Source: Chitinophaga niabensis (GTDB lineage Bacteria; Bacteroidota; Bacteroidia; Chitinophagales; Chitinophagaceae). From it: DNA of 64,000 nucleotides. Every line of letters begins with the position of its first letter. The first letter of the stretch is position 1. The notes under the pieces are model-generated. The model was not told where the DNA came from. It did no database searches and saw nothing but the letters and a program-made list of their open reading frames with translations. The translations under genes and the position numbers were made by a program. Positions 56,290 to 64,000 of the stretch are shown in pieces. The stretch covers positions 2,857,001-2,921,000 of the forward strand of contig NZ_CP154260.1 of the NCBI RefSeq assembly GCF_039545795.1, given 5' to 3'.

Positions 56290-57789
56290 TTATTTCCAGT
56301 ATGAATATTGCGTAAGCTGAGGATTGAGGCCGAGTGTGTTTTTAGCCAGGGGCCAGTATGCCCCGCCGTTCTGCACATCTGCTGCTGAGAGTTTGCTGTA
56401 AGCCGGCACTTTGCCAAAGCTTATCAGATCAAACCAGCGCCATCCTTCCCCGATCAGTTCACGGCGGCGTTCTGCCAGGATAAGATCAAGCAGTTCCCCT
56501 TCCGTTGCGGTAGCCGGCACTTCTTCAATATACCTTCTTGCACGCAGCGTATTCAGCTCCGTGCGTGCGGCGGGCAGGTTTTTAGTACGTGCATAACATT
56601 CCGCACGCAGCAGCGATAATTCCTCAAACCGGAAAATCACAATGGCAGCGTTGAAGAGCCGCAGTGGAGGATTACGCACCTCACTGGCCAACATGCGCAG
56701 CTTGTAGAACATAGGTTGCACACTCGTCATGTCCGTAAAGAAGATAGAAGCGCGTACATCAGATGCGCTGCTATAAATGTTGAGAATGCTGTCTTTTGTT
56801 ACATAGATCTCTGCTTCTGCTTTAGGTACATCAGGGGAACGGAGGGTCCAGTATTCCAGTTGGCCGGTAGTGGATATTTCCGCATGGTCTATGTTGAAGT
56901 CCAGCTGGAAAATATTCCAGTTGGTGCGGCCGCGGAAAGTTGAGCCGGAAGTACCACTGGGTGCAACAAGCATGTTGTTGTCCGTCACGTACTCGTAAGA
57001 GTTGCGCGCCTTGTTATCCAGGATAATATTGATGTAATTCAGCGCATTCACATAATCTTTCTTCCAGGCGGCAATATGTGCTGCCAGGTCGTAGCAGGCG
57101 CCACGGGTGGCAAGGATACTTTGCCAGTGAGATCCGCCCTGCCCACGATAGGTGCCCTGTTGCTCCGGATTAGTGCCATCAAACTTCCAGGGCAGATCTT
57201 TAGCAGCAGCCAGCACTTCCCCCATCGCAAAATCCAGCACTTTGTTCCAGTCTTCCCGGGTGCTGGCCGTAAACTCTCCTTCAAATGGTGCTGTTATAAA
57301 CGGCACATCTCCCCAGACACGCACAATGTAGAAGTAGGTAAAAGCCCGTATAAAACGTACCTGCGCCATATCCAGCTTCATTTCTGAACGGGGGTAGCGG
57401 TTATCCTGTTCCGTAATGCCCGGCAGTTTGCTGAGGGCAAGGTTGCATTGCGCAATAACAGCGTAGAACCTGCGCCAATCTCTCCAGGCATCCATGGCCG
57501 GGTAGTTGGAGGTAAGATTACTTGAACGCAGGGCTTGCAGGTCCCCGCGTTTGGTAACGGTAAAATCTCCGCCACGCATATCTCCATATGCCCAGTACGC
57601 ATTCTCATTGGCCATCGCAGCACGTAACAAACTATAACAAGCAAAGCTGCCAGCCCATGCATCGTTCTTTGTCTTCCACATGTTCTCTTCAGTTACAGCA
57701 CGGGTAGCGTCCACGTCCAGCATTTTTTTACAGGAAAGCCATCCGGTTGCCAGCAGGCACATCAGGCTGCCTATCCATATATATCGCAT
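56290..57789 (-). CDS. RagB/SusD family nutrient-uptake lipoprotein (cassette 1)
   Basis: This 499-aa lipoprotein has a signal ending LLATGWLSC, followed by KKMLDVDATRAVTEENMWKT. Family helices are present (RRFYAVIAQCNLALSKLPGI, AQVRFIRAFTYFYIVRVWGD). The C-terminal signature LNTLRARRYIEEV ... AERRRELIGEGWRWFDLISFG is intact. It is encoded 14 nt behind its SusC partner. It is clearly diverged from the SusD of cassette 2, so the two pairs probably recognise different ligands or parts of one ligand. Confidence 0.95.
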   Translation of the reverse strand: MRYIWIGSLMCLLATGWLSCKKMLDVDATRAVTEENMWKTKNDAWAGSFACYSLLRAAMANENAYWAYGDMRGGDFTVTKRGDLQALRSSNLTSNYPAMDAWRDWRRFYAVIAQCNLALSKLPGITEQDNRYPRSEMKLDMAQVRFIRAFTYFYIVRVWGDVPFITAPFEGEFTASTREDWNKVLDFAMGEVLAAAKDLPWKFDGTNPEQQGTYRGQGGSHWQSILATRGACYDLAAHIAAWKKDYVNALNYINIILDNKARNSYEYVTDNNMLVAPSGTSGSTFRGRTNWNIFQLDFNIDHAEISTTGQLEYWTLRSPDVPKAEAEIYVTKDSILNIYSSASDVRASIFFTDMTSVQPMFYKLRMLASEVRNPPLRLFNAAIVIFRFEELSLLRAECYARTKNLPAARTELNTLRARRYIEEVPATATEGELLDLILAERRRELIGEGWRWFDLISFGKVPAYSKLSAADVQNGGAYWPLAKNTLGLNPQLTQYSYWK

Positions 57790-57803
57790 AAGATCAGTTT
57801 TAA

Positions 57804-60788
57804 TTATTTGAACTGTAAGTTGAAGCCCAGGGTATAACTCCTTGGCGCCGGCATATTGTACACGCCCTGGTCATACCCGAAGTAATCAAAGGCCTCGGGA
57901 TCGCCACCGGAGTAGTTAGTGATAGTGAAAAGGTTATTACCGGTCAGGAATACACGCAATTGCTGTACACCTTTCTTTTCCATCCAGGCGCCTGAAAAAT
58001 TATAGGTAAGTGAGAGAGAACGTAGTTTCACGTAAGAAGCCTTTTCGAGGAACAGCGTTTGCTCTGCCTGGTAGGCCCTTACCGGGCTCCATGGATTGTA
58101 ACGGTACATGCCGTCCACATCTCCCTTAGGTCTGGTCCAGTATGCAAATTCTTTTACGCCATCAATATCATCCACCCCTTCGTGGTTCACAAAGTCAAAA
58201 CGGTCTGCCAGCGCTTTATTGAGCAGCTTTCTGCCAAAGGCGTAACTAAAGAGCATGTTAAGTTCAAAGTGACGGTAGCGCAGGTTATTGGCCCAACCTC
58301 CCTGCACTGCGGGGTTGTGGGTGCCAGTAACCACACGGTCTGCATCATCAATGTTATTGTCGCCATTCACATCCCGCCATTTTGGATCGCCGCCTTTCAT
58401 AGGCAGCCCCTGATAGCTCATGCCCGGGGGCACATCAGCATCCGTTTCATAGATACCATCGTTAATGAGCAGCCAGTATTTGTCTACCGGTTTGCCTACT
58501 AAAAAGCGGCGGTTGCCCAGCAGCACTTCTGTTCTGCCGCCTGGCAGCCTCAGCAGTTTTGTTTTGTTAGCAGAAGCATTCAACGCGGTAGACCAGCCAA
58601 AGTTTTTATTATTTATAACAGTGGCTTCAACGCCCAGTTCGCCGCCATAGTTGGCGATATCCATTCCATTCATCAATACACCGGTATAACCACTTTCCGT
58701 CATAGCCGGTACTTTGATGAGCATATTTTTATCCTGCCGGCTATATACATCTACAGAAATATTCACCCGGTTATTGAGCACACCTATATCCAGCCCGCCG
58801 TTCAACTGATCTGTATATGCCCAGCCAATACCGGAGGAAATATACCCCAGCTCATACGCTGCATTCAGCACGGGGAAACCATTGTAAGTAGCCATGTTCG
58901 GAGTTCCCTCCCAACCTGCTTCCACATTGTACACAGGGCCGCCTTTGTAATAATCATCATGGAACACTTTACCTGCGCGGCCTGCACTTGCTCTCAGGCG
59001 GAGGTTGCTGAACAGGCGGCTCCCCTGCATGAATTGCTCACCGGATATTTTCCAGGCAGCGGAGAGCGTGGGGAATAATTTCCAGCGTTCATCCTCACTC
59101 ACGTTGGATGAGCCATCCTGCCGCAGGTAGAGATCGAAGAAGTATTTATCCTGCAGATTGTAGTCAATGTCTGCATAAAAAGATGCAAGGTTGGTTTTCA
59201 CCCTGTCCTTATAATTGGCAGTAAGGCGCAGGTTGTGGGAAGCGCCGGGTTTGTTATCGTTGTTACCGGGCTGATAGATCTGTATGTAATCGCTTTTCCC
59301 TTTAAAAGCGCGGCCATACATGTATTTCCACATATCCCACTGGTTGTATTGGCCCAGGGTAATGGAAAGATGCTGATCCTTTTTTTGCAGCGGCGTTATT
59401 TCCAGTGAATTGTCGAATACCAGGCGGCGGTGCAGCCCATCGTAGTTGGACACAAAGTTGTTTCCGTCATTTACAGTAGAAGGAACAAACAGGTCCCTGT
59501 AGTTTTGCCCGTGGTCAATACCAAAACGGGAGTTCAGCTTCACGTAACGTCCAAATGTATATTGCAGTGTGTTCAACACCCGCACATTTGTATTCCTGTT
59601 CTTGTCAATACCTTTTTCCAGGTAGCTGAAATATTGATCTACCTGTGATGCACTGGAGGATGGGGGTTTATCAAGACTGAGGATATAGTCTTCGTCCCCC
59701 ATTCTGTCCCGCAGCAACTGCGGCCTGTCGCGGTTAACTACCGCGGCACTGATAAAGGTGCTCCACTGGAGGTTTTTCACCGGTACCACGTTAATGCCGA
59801 AGTTCACATTGTAACGGCGCATCGCTGTTTTTTCCGCTACGCCCTGCTCAGAGGCCTGGCCTACGCTGAAACGGAAACTCGCCAGCCTGTTGCCACCACT
59901 TACAGCCGCCTGGAGGCCGGTGGACCAGCCATTACGGTAGTAGGCATCATCCCAGTCAGCGTTGCCGTAATAAGTAGAGTTGGTGGAGTCTCCGAGATAA
60001 CCGGGAAAGCTTCTGAACTGTTCTTTACTGGCATAGCGGTCATAGAACTGCAATCTGAAATCGCGTTCCCAGCGGCCATTGATCACATCTACCGAAGGTT
60101 TCACGGAGATGCCTGCATAGCCGTTCACTTGCACTTTCAGGTCTCCGCTGCGGGGACCAAAGGTGGTGATATTGATCACGCCGTTGGAGCCTAAGGGTCC
60201 AAATCTGGCAGTGGCGCCAGCATCTTTCAGCACTTCAATGCTTTTAATGTCGTTCACATTCAGGAAGGAAAGCGGGTCAATTTCTGTACCCATGCGGTTG
60301 AAATCAAACCTTTGTACATCGAATGCAAAAGCATGCTCTGTAATGAGCGGCATGCCATCTACAACATACACGGGCTGGGCACCGAACAGGTCACCGTTTT
60401 TAAGCAGCAGGCCGGAAGCACCACGTACAAAGGCACTGCTGCGTTTGCCAGGTTCTGCGGTGGGAATGCGCACATCCACACCATTGGCCCTTCCAAGCAA
60501 CATTTGGTTTATACTGGTGTAAGGGAGCTTCATCACTTCGTCCATCGGCAGCCTGCTAACGGCGCCGCCTGTACGTAAAAGAAGTTCGCTGTTAGGAAGG
60601 TACCCTATCGTGTCCCTGGCTTGCAAAGCCATTCTTTTCAGGCGCTCAACAGCCTCTGTGCTGCCCGCCGTTCCGGTAGAGTCTACTTTTTTATACAGCT
60701 TTTGCTGCGCCATGGCGCCCGCTCCCAGCATGAAGAGCCCCAGTAGTAAGGTGGTGCGCTTCCCCGAATTTGGGTAGAGATATATCAT
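57804..60788 (-). CDS. SusC/RagA-type TonB-dependent receptor lacking the usual N-terminal domain (cassette 1)
   Basis: The frame opens at 60908, but the signal peptide starts at ATG 60788 (MIYLYPNSGKRTTLLLGLFM...AMAQ). The 994-aa receptor has a plug (SINQMLLGRANGVDVRI, AQPVYVVDGMPL, IEVLKDAGATARFGPLGSNG) and a barrel ending RSYTLGFNLQFK. The carboxypeptidase-regulatory-like domain that normally precedes the plug is absent. About 60 residues of charged, helix-like sequence (STEAVERLKRMALQARDTIG) take its place. It is the first gene of the eight-gene unit. Confidence 0.92.
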   Translation of the reverse strand: MIYLYPNSGKRTTLLLGLFMLGAGAMAQQKLYKKVDSTGTAGSTEAVERLKRMALQARDTIGYLPNSELLLRTGGAVSRLPMDEVMKLPYTSINQMLLGRANGVDVRIPTAEPGKRSSAFVRGASGLLLKNGDLFGAQPVYVVDGMPLITEHAFAFDVQRFDFNRMGTEIDPLSFLNVNDIKSIEVLKDAGATARFGPLGSNGVINITTFGPRSGDLKVQVNGYAGISVKPSVDVINGRWERDFRLQFYDRYASKEQFRSFPGYLGDSTNSTYYGNADWDDAYYRNGWSTGLQAAVSGGNRLASFRFSVGQASEQGVAEKTAMRRYNVNFGINVVPVKNLQWSTFISAAVVNRDRPQLLRDRMGDEDYILSLDKPPSSSASQVDQYFSYLEKGIDKNRNTNVRVLNTLQYTFGRYVKLNSRFGIDHGQNYRDLFVPSTVNDGNNFVSNYDGLHRRLVFDNSLEITPLQKKDQHLSITLGQYNQWDMWKYMYGRAFKGKSDYIQIYQPGNNDNKPGASHNLRLTANYKDRVKTNLASFYADIDYNLQDKYFFDLYLRQDGSSNVSEDERWKLFPTLSAAWKISGEQFMQGSRLFSNLRLRASAGRAGKVFHDDYYKGGPVYNVEAGWEGTPNMATYNGFPVLNAAYELGYISSGIGWAYTDQLNGGLDIGVLNNRVNISVDVYSRQDKNMLIKVPAMTESGYTGVLMNGMDIANYGGELGVEATVINNKNFGWSTALNASANKTKLLRLPGGRTEVLLGNRRFLVGKPVDKYWLLINDGIYETDADVPPGMSYQGLPMKGGDPKWRDVNGDNNIDDADRVVTGTHNPAVQGGWANNLRYRHFELNMLFSYAFGRKLLNKALADRFDFVNHEGVDDIDGVKEFAYWTRPKGDVDGMYRYNPWSPVRAYQAEQTLFLEKASYVKLRSLSLTYNFSGAWMEKKGVQQLRVFLTGNNLFTITNYSGGDPEAFDYFGYDQGVYNMPAPRSYTLGFNLQFK

Positions 60789-60879
60789 AGTGTAGATTTG
60801 TTTTACAAACAAAAAAGCCTCATCCCGCTCCTGCGACAAAGCATAGCCGGAACATTGAAAACAAAGAATACCCTTCCCC

Positions 60880-60898
60880 GTTATGCAGAAAGCATAAC
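60880..60898 (-). promoter_or_regulatory. Hairpin in the presumed 5' leader of the Sus-like operon
   Basis: A perfect 7-bp inverted repeat (GTTATGC / GCATAAC) with a 5-nt loop lies about 90 nt before the SusC start. A weak -7-like ATAATTTG is about 30 nt farther upstream on the reverse strand. The hairpin has no T run, so it is more likely a leader structure than a terminator. Confidence 0.4.
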
Positions 60899-61192
60899 AA
60901 GGCCGCACCGCAAATTATGAGGCACGCGAAACCGCCACAGCAAGCAATGGTGTGCGTTACCGGACGTGGGGAAATATGTATACGGAAAAATTAACTTTTC
61001 ACCTGCACAAGGGATCTCACATTGAAGTTAAATTTCGGTTTTAGAGGGTACCAACAGCGTACTTGTGCGAGGTACTAGTGTGTAAAGAAACTCTGCATTT
61101 TTTTTAGTGTTTAACGTGGTGACAAGATTCTAGTTAGGCTCTACTCTACTACTAAAACGATTTTGCGTTGATCTAATACCTTGGATAATGAG

Positions 61193-61216
61193 GTGTATCA
61201 ATGTTGTAAGATACAC
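61193..61216. promoter_or_regulatory. Inverted repeat, operator-like
   Basis: GTGTATC and GATACAC are perfect inverted arms separated by 10 nt, in the long gene-free region (60789-61494) upstream of the Sus-like operon. AGGTGTAT recurs at 61242. It may be a regulator site; no regulator gene is nearby. Confidence 0.4.
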
Positions 61217-61253
61217 AACCTATTATTCTGTGTCAATATGCAGGTGTATATCG

Positions 61254-61268
61254 TGTATAAATTATACA
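61254..61268. promoter_or_regulatory. Perfect 15-nt palindrome TGTATAA-A-TTATACA
   Basis: Seven-base arms flank a single central A. The site lies 38 nt from the inverted repeat at 61193-61216 and shares its TGTAT core, so both may bind the same dimeric regulator. Confidence 0.45.
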
Positions 61269-61321
61269 GCCATCAGCCAAAATATTACAATCTTCCGTTA
61301 ATAAAACACTAAAATTGTCTT

Positions 61322-61361
61322 CCTAACGGTTTAAAATTATTTAAAAGGATTTAAAGTTAGG
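61322..61361. promoter_or_regulatory. Three TTTAAA boxes at exact 10-bp spacing, flanked by CCTAAC/GTTAGG
   Basis: TTTAAA occurs at 61330, 61340 and 61350, one helical turn apart. The inverted arms CCTAAC (61322-61327) and GTTAGG (61356-61361) frame the boxes. The arrangement suits DNA bending or cooperative protein binding. The rest of 60909-61494 holds no gene. Confidence 0.4.
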
Positions 61362-61494
61362 TACTTCCTCAATTAAGTTATTGTTATCAGCGCTTCAATA
61401 ATATAAAGAGGGGCATTAGTACCTGATATAGACTAAGAAGGAGAAGAATATTTGTAAGAATCCAAAATTCTATGGAGGGCCCGGGCTTTAGGCC

Positions 61495-61908
61495 TTATGC
61501 ATTAACTAAAATCTCTACTTCGCAGTTATCAATATTGCCTTTCGATTTCATGTGCTCATAGGCAGCAGATGATACAACCAAACATCCTTCTTCATCTATA
61601 AAAAAGTCATCCTCAGGCAATCCGTTAATATAGAGCCATTTGAATTTGGGAACATTCTTATTCCCGTTAAGATCATAAAAAAGCGGAGAAAACTCTATCT
61701 CGGCATTCCGGATACTATATCCTTTCAGGGATGTGCCTTCCAGCTTATTTAATAATTTCTCTGTGACCAGGAAAAAGGAAGAACAGGCGATCAGGTCATC
61801 TCCAAACCAATCATCAAAAATGAACTGAACGTGGGTACCCGATACTGTTTTACTGCCCAATTGACCAGGGGTATCTGGTTTCAATCTATAGTATCCTCTG
61901 CTTAGCAT
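61495..61908 (-). CDS. Immunity-like protein (Imm11/Imm43-like), copy B
   Basis: This 137-aa soluble protein is a close paralogue of the product at 22869-23288. Both begin MLSR, share YRLKPDTPGQLG, FIFDDWF, LLNKLEG, FYDLNGNK, FKWLYING, DDFFIDEE and end with a GNI-NCEV segment. Copy A has about ten extra residues after position 24. Even the first 60 nt of coding DNA are nearly identical. No toxin gene adjoins copy B, so it is an orphan if it is an immunity protein. The Imm11/Imm43 resemblance is tentative. Confidence 0.62.
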   Translation of the reverse strand: MLSRGYYRLKPDTPGQLGSKTVSGTHVQFIFDDWFGDDLIACSSFFLVTEKLLNKLEGTSLKGYSIRNAEIEFSPLFYDLNGNKNVPKFKWLYINGLPEDDFFIDEEGCLVVSSAAYEHMKSKGNIDNCEVEILVNA

Positions 61909-62073
61909 TGTTTGTTTTTTCTTAAGTTAGGTGCTGCTGCTGCTATTTGGGGCTAAGGCATGGATTTACTTAATCTCGATTACATTCTAATTTTTTGATA
62001 TAGGACTCAATCTCTGCTTAAGGTCATAAAAGTAGCGAAATTTAACCATTTCAATAATTTCTTTCTAAAGGCT

Positions 62074-62499
62074 TTATAGACCATACGATTTAAGCCCCAT
62101 CAATGCGTCCTTCAGTTCCTGATATGCCCCACGGAAGAAAAGAACAAAGTACGCTTCCAGGTCCGGCATGTTATGCACCTTATAAATATCTACCCATTTC
62201 ACCATCTTACTCCTACCCAAACCCAGGAATCCCTTTTTCTCCCGCATGTACACCAGGCCCAGCAGGAATACCGGCTTATCAGGATTTCCTTCGATAGAAA
62301 CCCACAATATCTTTTCATCCGCTTTATTAACAGCAGAAAGTGTAGGAGATACCCCGCGCTGTTCGCTGTTGGCTTTTTCCAGTTCCCCTTTCCATGGAAA
62401 GCGTTGCAGTACCTGCATAAATCCTGTAAAATCGATGGGGCCTTTTTCGTCCACTTGCAGGAAATCGTATCCCGCCAGCTGAATGTCATATGTGATCAT
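62074..62499 (-). CDS. Hypothetical protein downstream of the YeeE pair
   Basis: This 141-aa soluble protein contains QRFPWKGELEKANSEQRGVS and SPTLSAVNKADEKILWVSIE. A basic MREKKGFLGLGRSKMVKWVD stretch is followed by an aromatic helix (EAYFVLFFRGAYQELKDALM). I recognise no family. Its ATG is 12 nt behind the stop of the second YeeE half, so it is probably co-transcribed with the transporter, though its small size and position next to copy B of the immunity-like gene leave other readings open. Confidence 0.6.
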   Translation of the reverse strand: MITYDIQLAGYDFLQVDEKGPIDFTGFMQVLQRFPWKGELEKANSEQRGVSPTLSAVNKADEKILWVSIEGNPDKPVFLLGLVYMREKKGFLGLGRSKMVKWVDIYKVHNMPDLEAYFVLFFRGAYQELKDALMGLKSYGL

Positions 62500-62511
62500 A
62501 GTATTGGCGAT

Positions 62512-62922
62512 TTAATGCGGCAACTTTTCTTTAAACCTCCCATACACCCAGGTTCCTGCCACTGCACTCAGCAAAGTAACGATCACCACGGTAAAGCCGC
62601 TTCCCACCTGCGCAAATAAAGGCCCTGGGCATGCGCCTGTAATGGCCCATCCCAATCCAAAGGTGAGTCCGCCAAAAATGTTACCTTTCGTAAATGGTTT
62701 CTTCGGTAAAACGATCGCTTCCCCGGAAATGGTACGGATACCCAACTTTCTGATCAGCAGTACACCCAGCATGCCGGTGATCACTGCACTGCCTATTACA
62801 CCATACATATGGAAAGATTCCAGGCGGAACATTTCCTGGATACGGAACCAGGAGATAACTTCGGATTTTACCAGTATGATGCCGAACAGCATACCAATGA
62901 GCAGGTATTTCAGGTTTTTCAT
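62512..62922 (-). CDS. YeeE/YedE family transporter, C-terminal half
   Basis: The frame opens at 63015, but ATG 62922 overlaps the TGA of the upstream half (ATGA, 62922-62919), a classic coupled start. It gives a 136-aa protein, [20 protein letters not shown].... Four hydrophobic segments are visible. The conserved YeeE motif GWAITGACPGPLFAQVG holds the functional Cys. The family imports thiosulfate or related sulfur compounds, and Bacteroidota often encode it as two half-length proteins that pair in the inner membrane. Confidence 0.88.
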   Translation of the reverse strand: MKNLKYLLIGMLFGIILVKSEVISWFRIQEMFRLESFHMYGVIGSAVITGMLGVLLIRKLGIRTISGEAIVLPKKPFTKGNIFGGLTFGLGWAITGACPGPLFAQVGSGFTVVIVTLLSAVAGTWVYGRFKEKLPH

Positions 62923-63488
62923 AAAAGCAGCCATTTCATCAGGTGAGGTAATACCAGGTTGGTCATTATAAAACCACCGGCCATAAAACAGATCGTTGCT
63001 ACCAAAGAAGGCCATTGCAGGGTGGAAAGGCCCATAATGGAATGCCCGGAAGTACAGCCATTGGCATACCGGGTACCAAAACCTATCATAAAACCGCCGA
63101 TGACAAAGAACAATAAGCCAACAGGACTGGCAATATTGCCCCAGTTGAAAATATCGCCGGGCATCAGTTCATCAAATTCCTGCACGCCCTGCGCCTTTAA
63201 AGCGTCTATAGTGGCCGGGTTTAACTGTACAGGTTCCCCGTTGTGCATAAATGCGAGGCAAAACACAGCCCCCAGGGCTATTCCTCCTACAAAAAATAAA
63301 TTCCAGCTTTCTTTTTTCCAATCATAATTAAAAAAAGGAATTTTGCCGGGGAAACAGGCGGCGCAGATATGCCGTAAAGAAGAGGAAACACCCAGGGCTT
63401 TGTTACCTATGATCAGTAACAAGGGTACGGTTAGCCCGATTAATGGTCCTGCTACATACCAGGGCCAGGGTTGGAGAAGAGGATTCAT
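62919..63488 (-). CDS. YeeE/YedE family transporter, N-terminal half
   Basis: A 189-aa inner-membrane protein with about five hydrophobic segments. It contains the family motif [20 protein letters not shown] (about 135-155), with the Cys that binds sulfur substrate in characterised YeeE (TsuA). A Cys pair ([10 protein letters not shown], about 40) lies in an early loop. It overlaps its partner gene by 4 nt. Thiosulfate or sulfide-type sulfur import is inferred from the family. The ALDH gene diverges from it 35 nt away. Confidence 0.9.
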   Translation of the reverse strand: MNPLLQPWPWYVAGPLIGLTVPLLLIIGNKALGVSSSLRHICAACFPGKIPFFNYDWKKESWNLFFVGGIALGAVFCLAFMHNGEPVQLNPATIDALKAQGVQEFDELMPGDIFNWGNIASPVGLLFFVIGGFMIGFGTRYANGCTSGHSIMGLSTLQWPSLVATICFMAGGFIMTNLVLPHLMKWLLL

Positions 63489-63523
63489 GTATTAAAAATA
63501 GAAATAAATAATCAAGGTTCAAC

Positions 63524-64000
63524 ATGCAAAACATTCTTAAGCAATTTAACATTTCAGCTGTTAACAGTGGCGTATCAACCGGCGCTGTATGGATGGACGC
63601 AGGCGGCCCGCAACTGACCTCGTTTTCACCGGTAGACGGGAAAGAGATAGCCTCCGTTATAAGCGCTGCCCGCGAAGATTATGATGCAGTAGTGAAAAAA
63701 GCGGCTGAAGCTTTCCAGGCATGGCGCCAATGGCCAGCCCCCCGCCGAGGAGAAATTGTACGCCAGGTTGGTGAAGCCTTGAGGACCAATAAAGAAGCTT
63801 TGGGCAAACTCGTTTCCTACGAAATGGGTAAAAGCCTCCAGGAAGGATATGGTGAAGTACAGGAGATGATAGATATCTGCGACTTTGCAGTAGGCCTTTC
63901 CCGCCAGCTGCATGGCCTCACCATGCATTCTGAAAGGCCGGGGCACCGGATGTATGAACAATGGCATCCCCTGGGTATTACTGCTATTATTTCCGCCTTC
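63524..64000 (+). CDS. Aldehyde dehydrogenase, aminoadipate-semialdehyde type (3' truncated by window)
   Basis: Translation from ATG 63524 is open to the window end (159 codons). The product opens MQNILKQFNISAVNSGVSTG. It continues SPVDGKEIASVISAAREDYD, then AAEAFQAWRQWPAPRRGEIV and VSYEMGKSLQEGYGEVQEMI. It ends WHPLGITAIISAF, just before the NAD-binding core. The VNSGVSTG start and the MGKSLQEGYGEVQE helix fit the ALDH7/AmaB branch that oxidises 2-aminoadipate semialdehyde in lysine breakdown. The catalytic Cys is outside the window, so the activity is inferred. It diverges from the YeeE pair with only 35 nt between start codons. Confidence 0.88.
   Translation, partial: MQNILKQFNISAVNSGVSTGAVWMDAGGPQLTSFSPVDGKEIASVISAAREDYDAVVKKAAEAFQAWRQWPAPRRGEIVRQVGEALRTNKEALGKLVSYEMGKSLQEGYGEVQEMIDICDFAVGLSRQLHGLTMHSERPGHRMYEQWHPLGITAIISAF

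Noticed and set aside
60789..61494. tRNA, small RNA or insertion-sequence remnant in the long intergenic region
   Set aside because: No cloverleaf, no transposase fragment and no paired terminal repeats with a target duplication could be seen; only operator-like palindromes are supported.
62512..63488. Frameshifted single YeeE gene
   Set aside because: The two halves overlap by a clean ATGA, each has its own conserved Cys motif, and split two-gene forms are normal in Bacteroidota.

Overview
The window looks like chromosomal DNA of a member of the Bacteroidota, most likely a Chitinophaga-like genus of the Chitinophagaceae. Supporting this are a type IX secretion (T9SS) C-terminal sorting domain, SusC/SusD pairs, DUF4270 and fasciclin lipoproteins, Bacteroidota-type promoters (TTTG...TAnnTTTG), and giant RHS/YD-repeat proteins with the Bacteroidota-style core. 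No taxonomic marker such as rRNA is present, so the genus is an inference.

Region 1 (1-16335) is mostly housekeeping. It holds the end of a T9SS-secreted modular protein and a GMC oxidoreductase. A reverse-strand unit follows (a half-length GT5 'glycogen synthase'-like protein, a DUF4270 lipoprotein, metK). A forward run comes next: panC, panD, a flippase-like membrane protein, ppk1, a Ppx/GppA phosphatase and panB, closed by a terminator. The region ends with a DUF1338/HglS-type dioxygenase and a conserved Bacteroidota hypothetical.

Region 2 (16336-22820, reverse) encodes two large secreted SGNH-hydrolase proteins with PKD-like repeats and a carbohydrate-binding-like domain related to that of the first protein in the window. 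One PKD-like repeat carries an in-frame insertion shaped like a small palindromic element.

Region 3 (22869-46102, reverse) is the most striking part. A tightly packed seven-gene unit encodes, in order of transcription, an outer-membrane-barrel-like protein (801 aa), a secreted Ig-like protein (368 aa), a lipoprotein (164 aa), a 2495-aa secreted protein with an SpvB/TcB-like start and PA14-like modules, a membrane-anchored 262-aa protein, a 2958-aa RHS protein with a variable C-terminus, and a 128-aa lipoprotein that is a candidate cognate immunity protein. Three further small AT-rich genes lie downstream like an immunity-gene stockpile. Gaps between the seven genes are 1-8 nt or a 4-nt overlap, and a good promoter match lies upstream. 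I read it as a polymorphic-toxin or surface-RHS export system. I know of no characterised system with this gene set.

Region 4 (46513-60788, reverse) is an eight-gene Sus-like unit made of two successive cassettes (SusC-SusD-FAS1-accessory lipoprotein), without any glycoside hydrolase or regulator, ending in a clear terminator. Its long upstream region (60789-61494) holds palindromes and three helically phased TTTAAA boxes.

Region 5 (61495-64000) holds a close paralogue of the immunity-like gene at 22869, a small hypothetical, a split YeeE/YedE sulfur transporter and, divergently, the start of an aldehyde dehydrogenase of the aminoadipate-semialdehyde type.

No rRNA, tRNA, CRISPR array, transposase or integrase was found.
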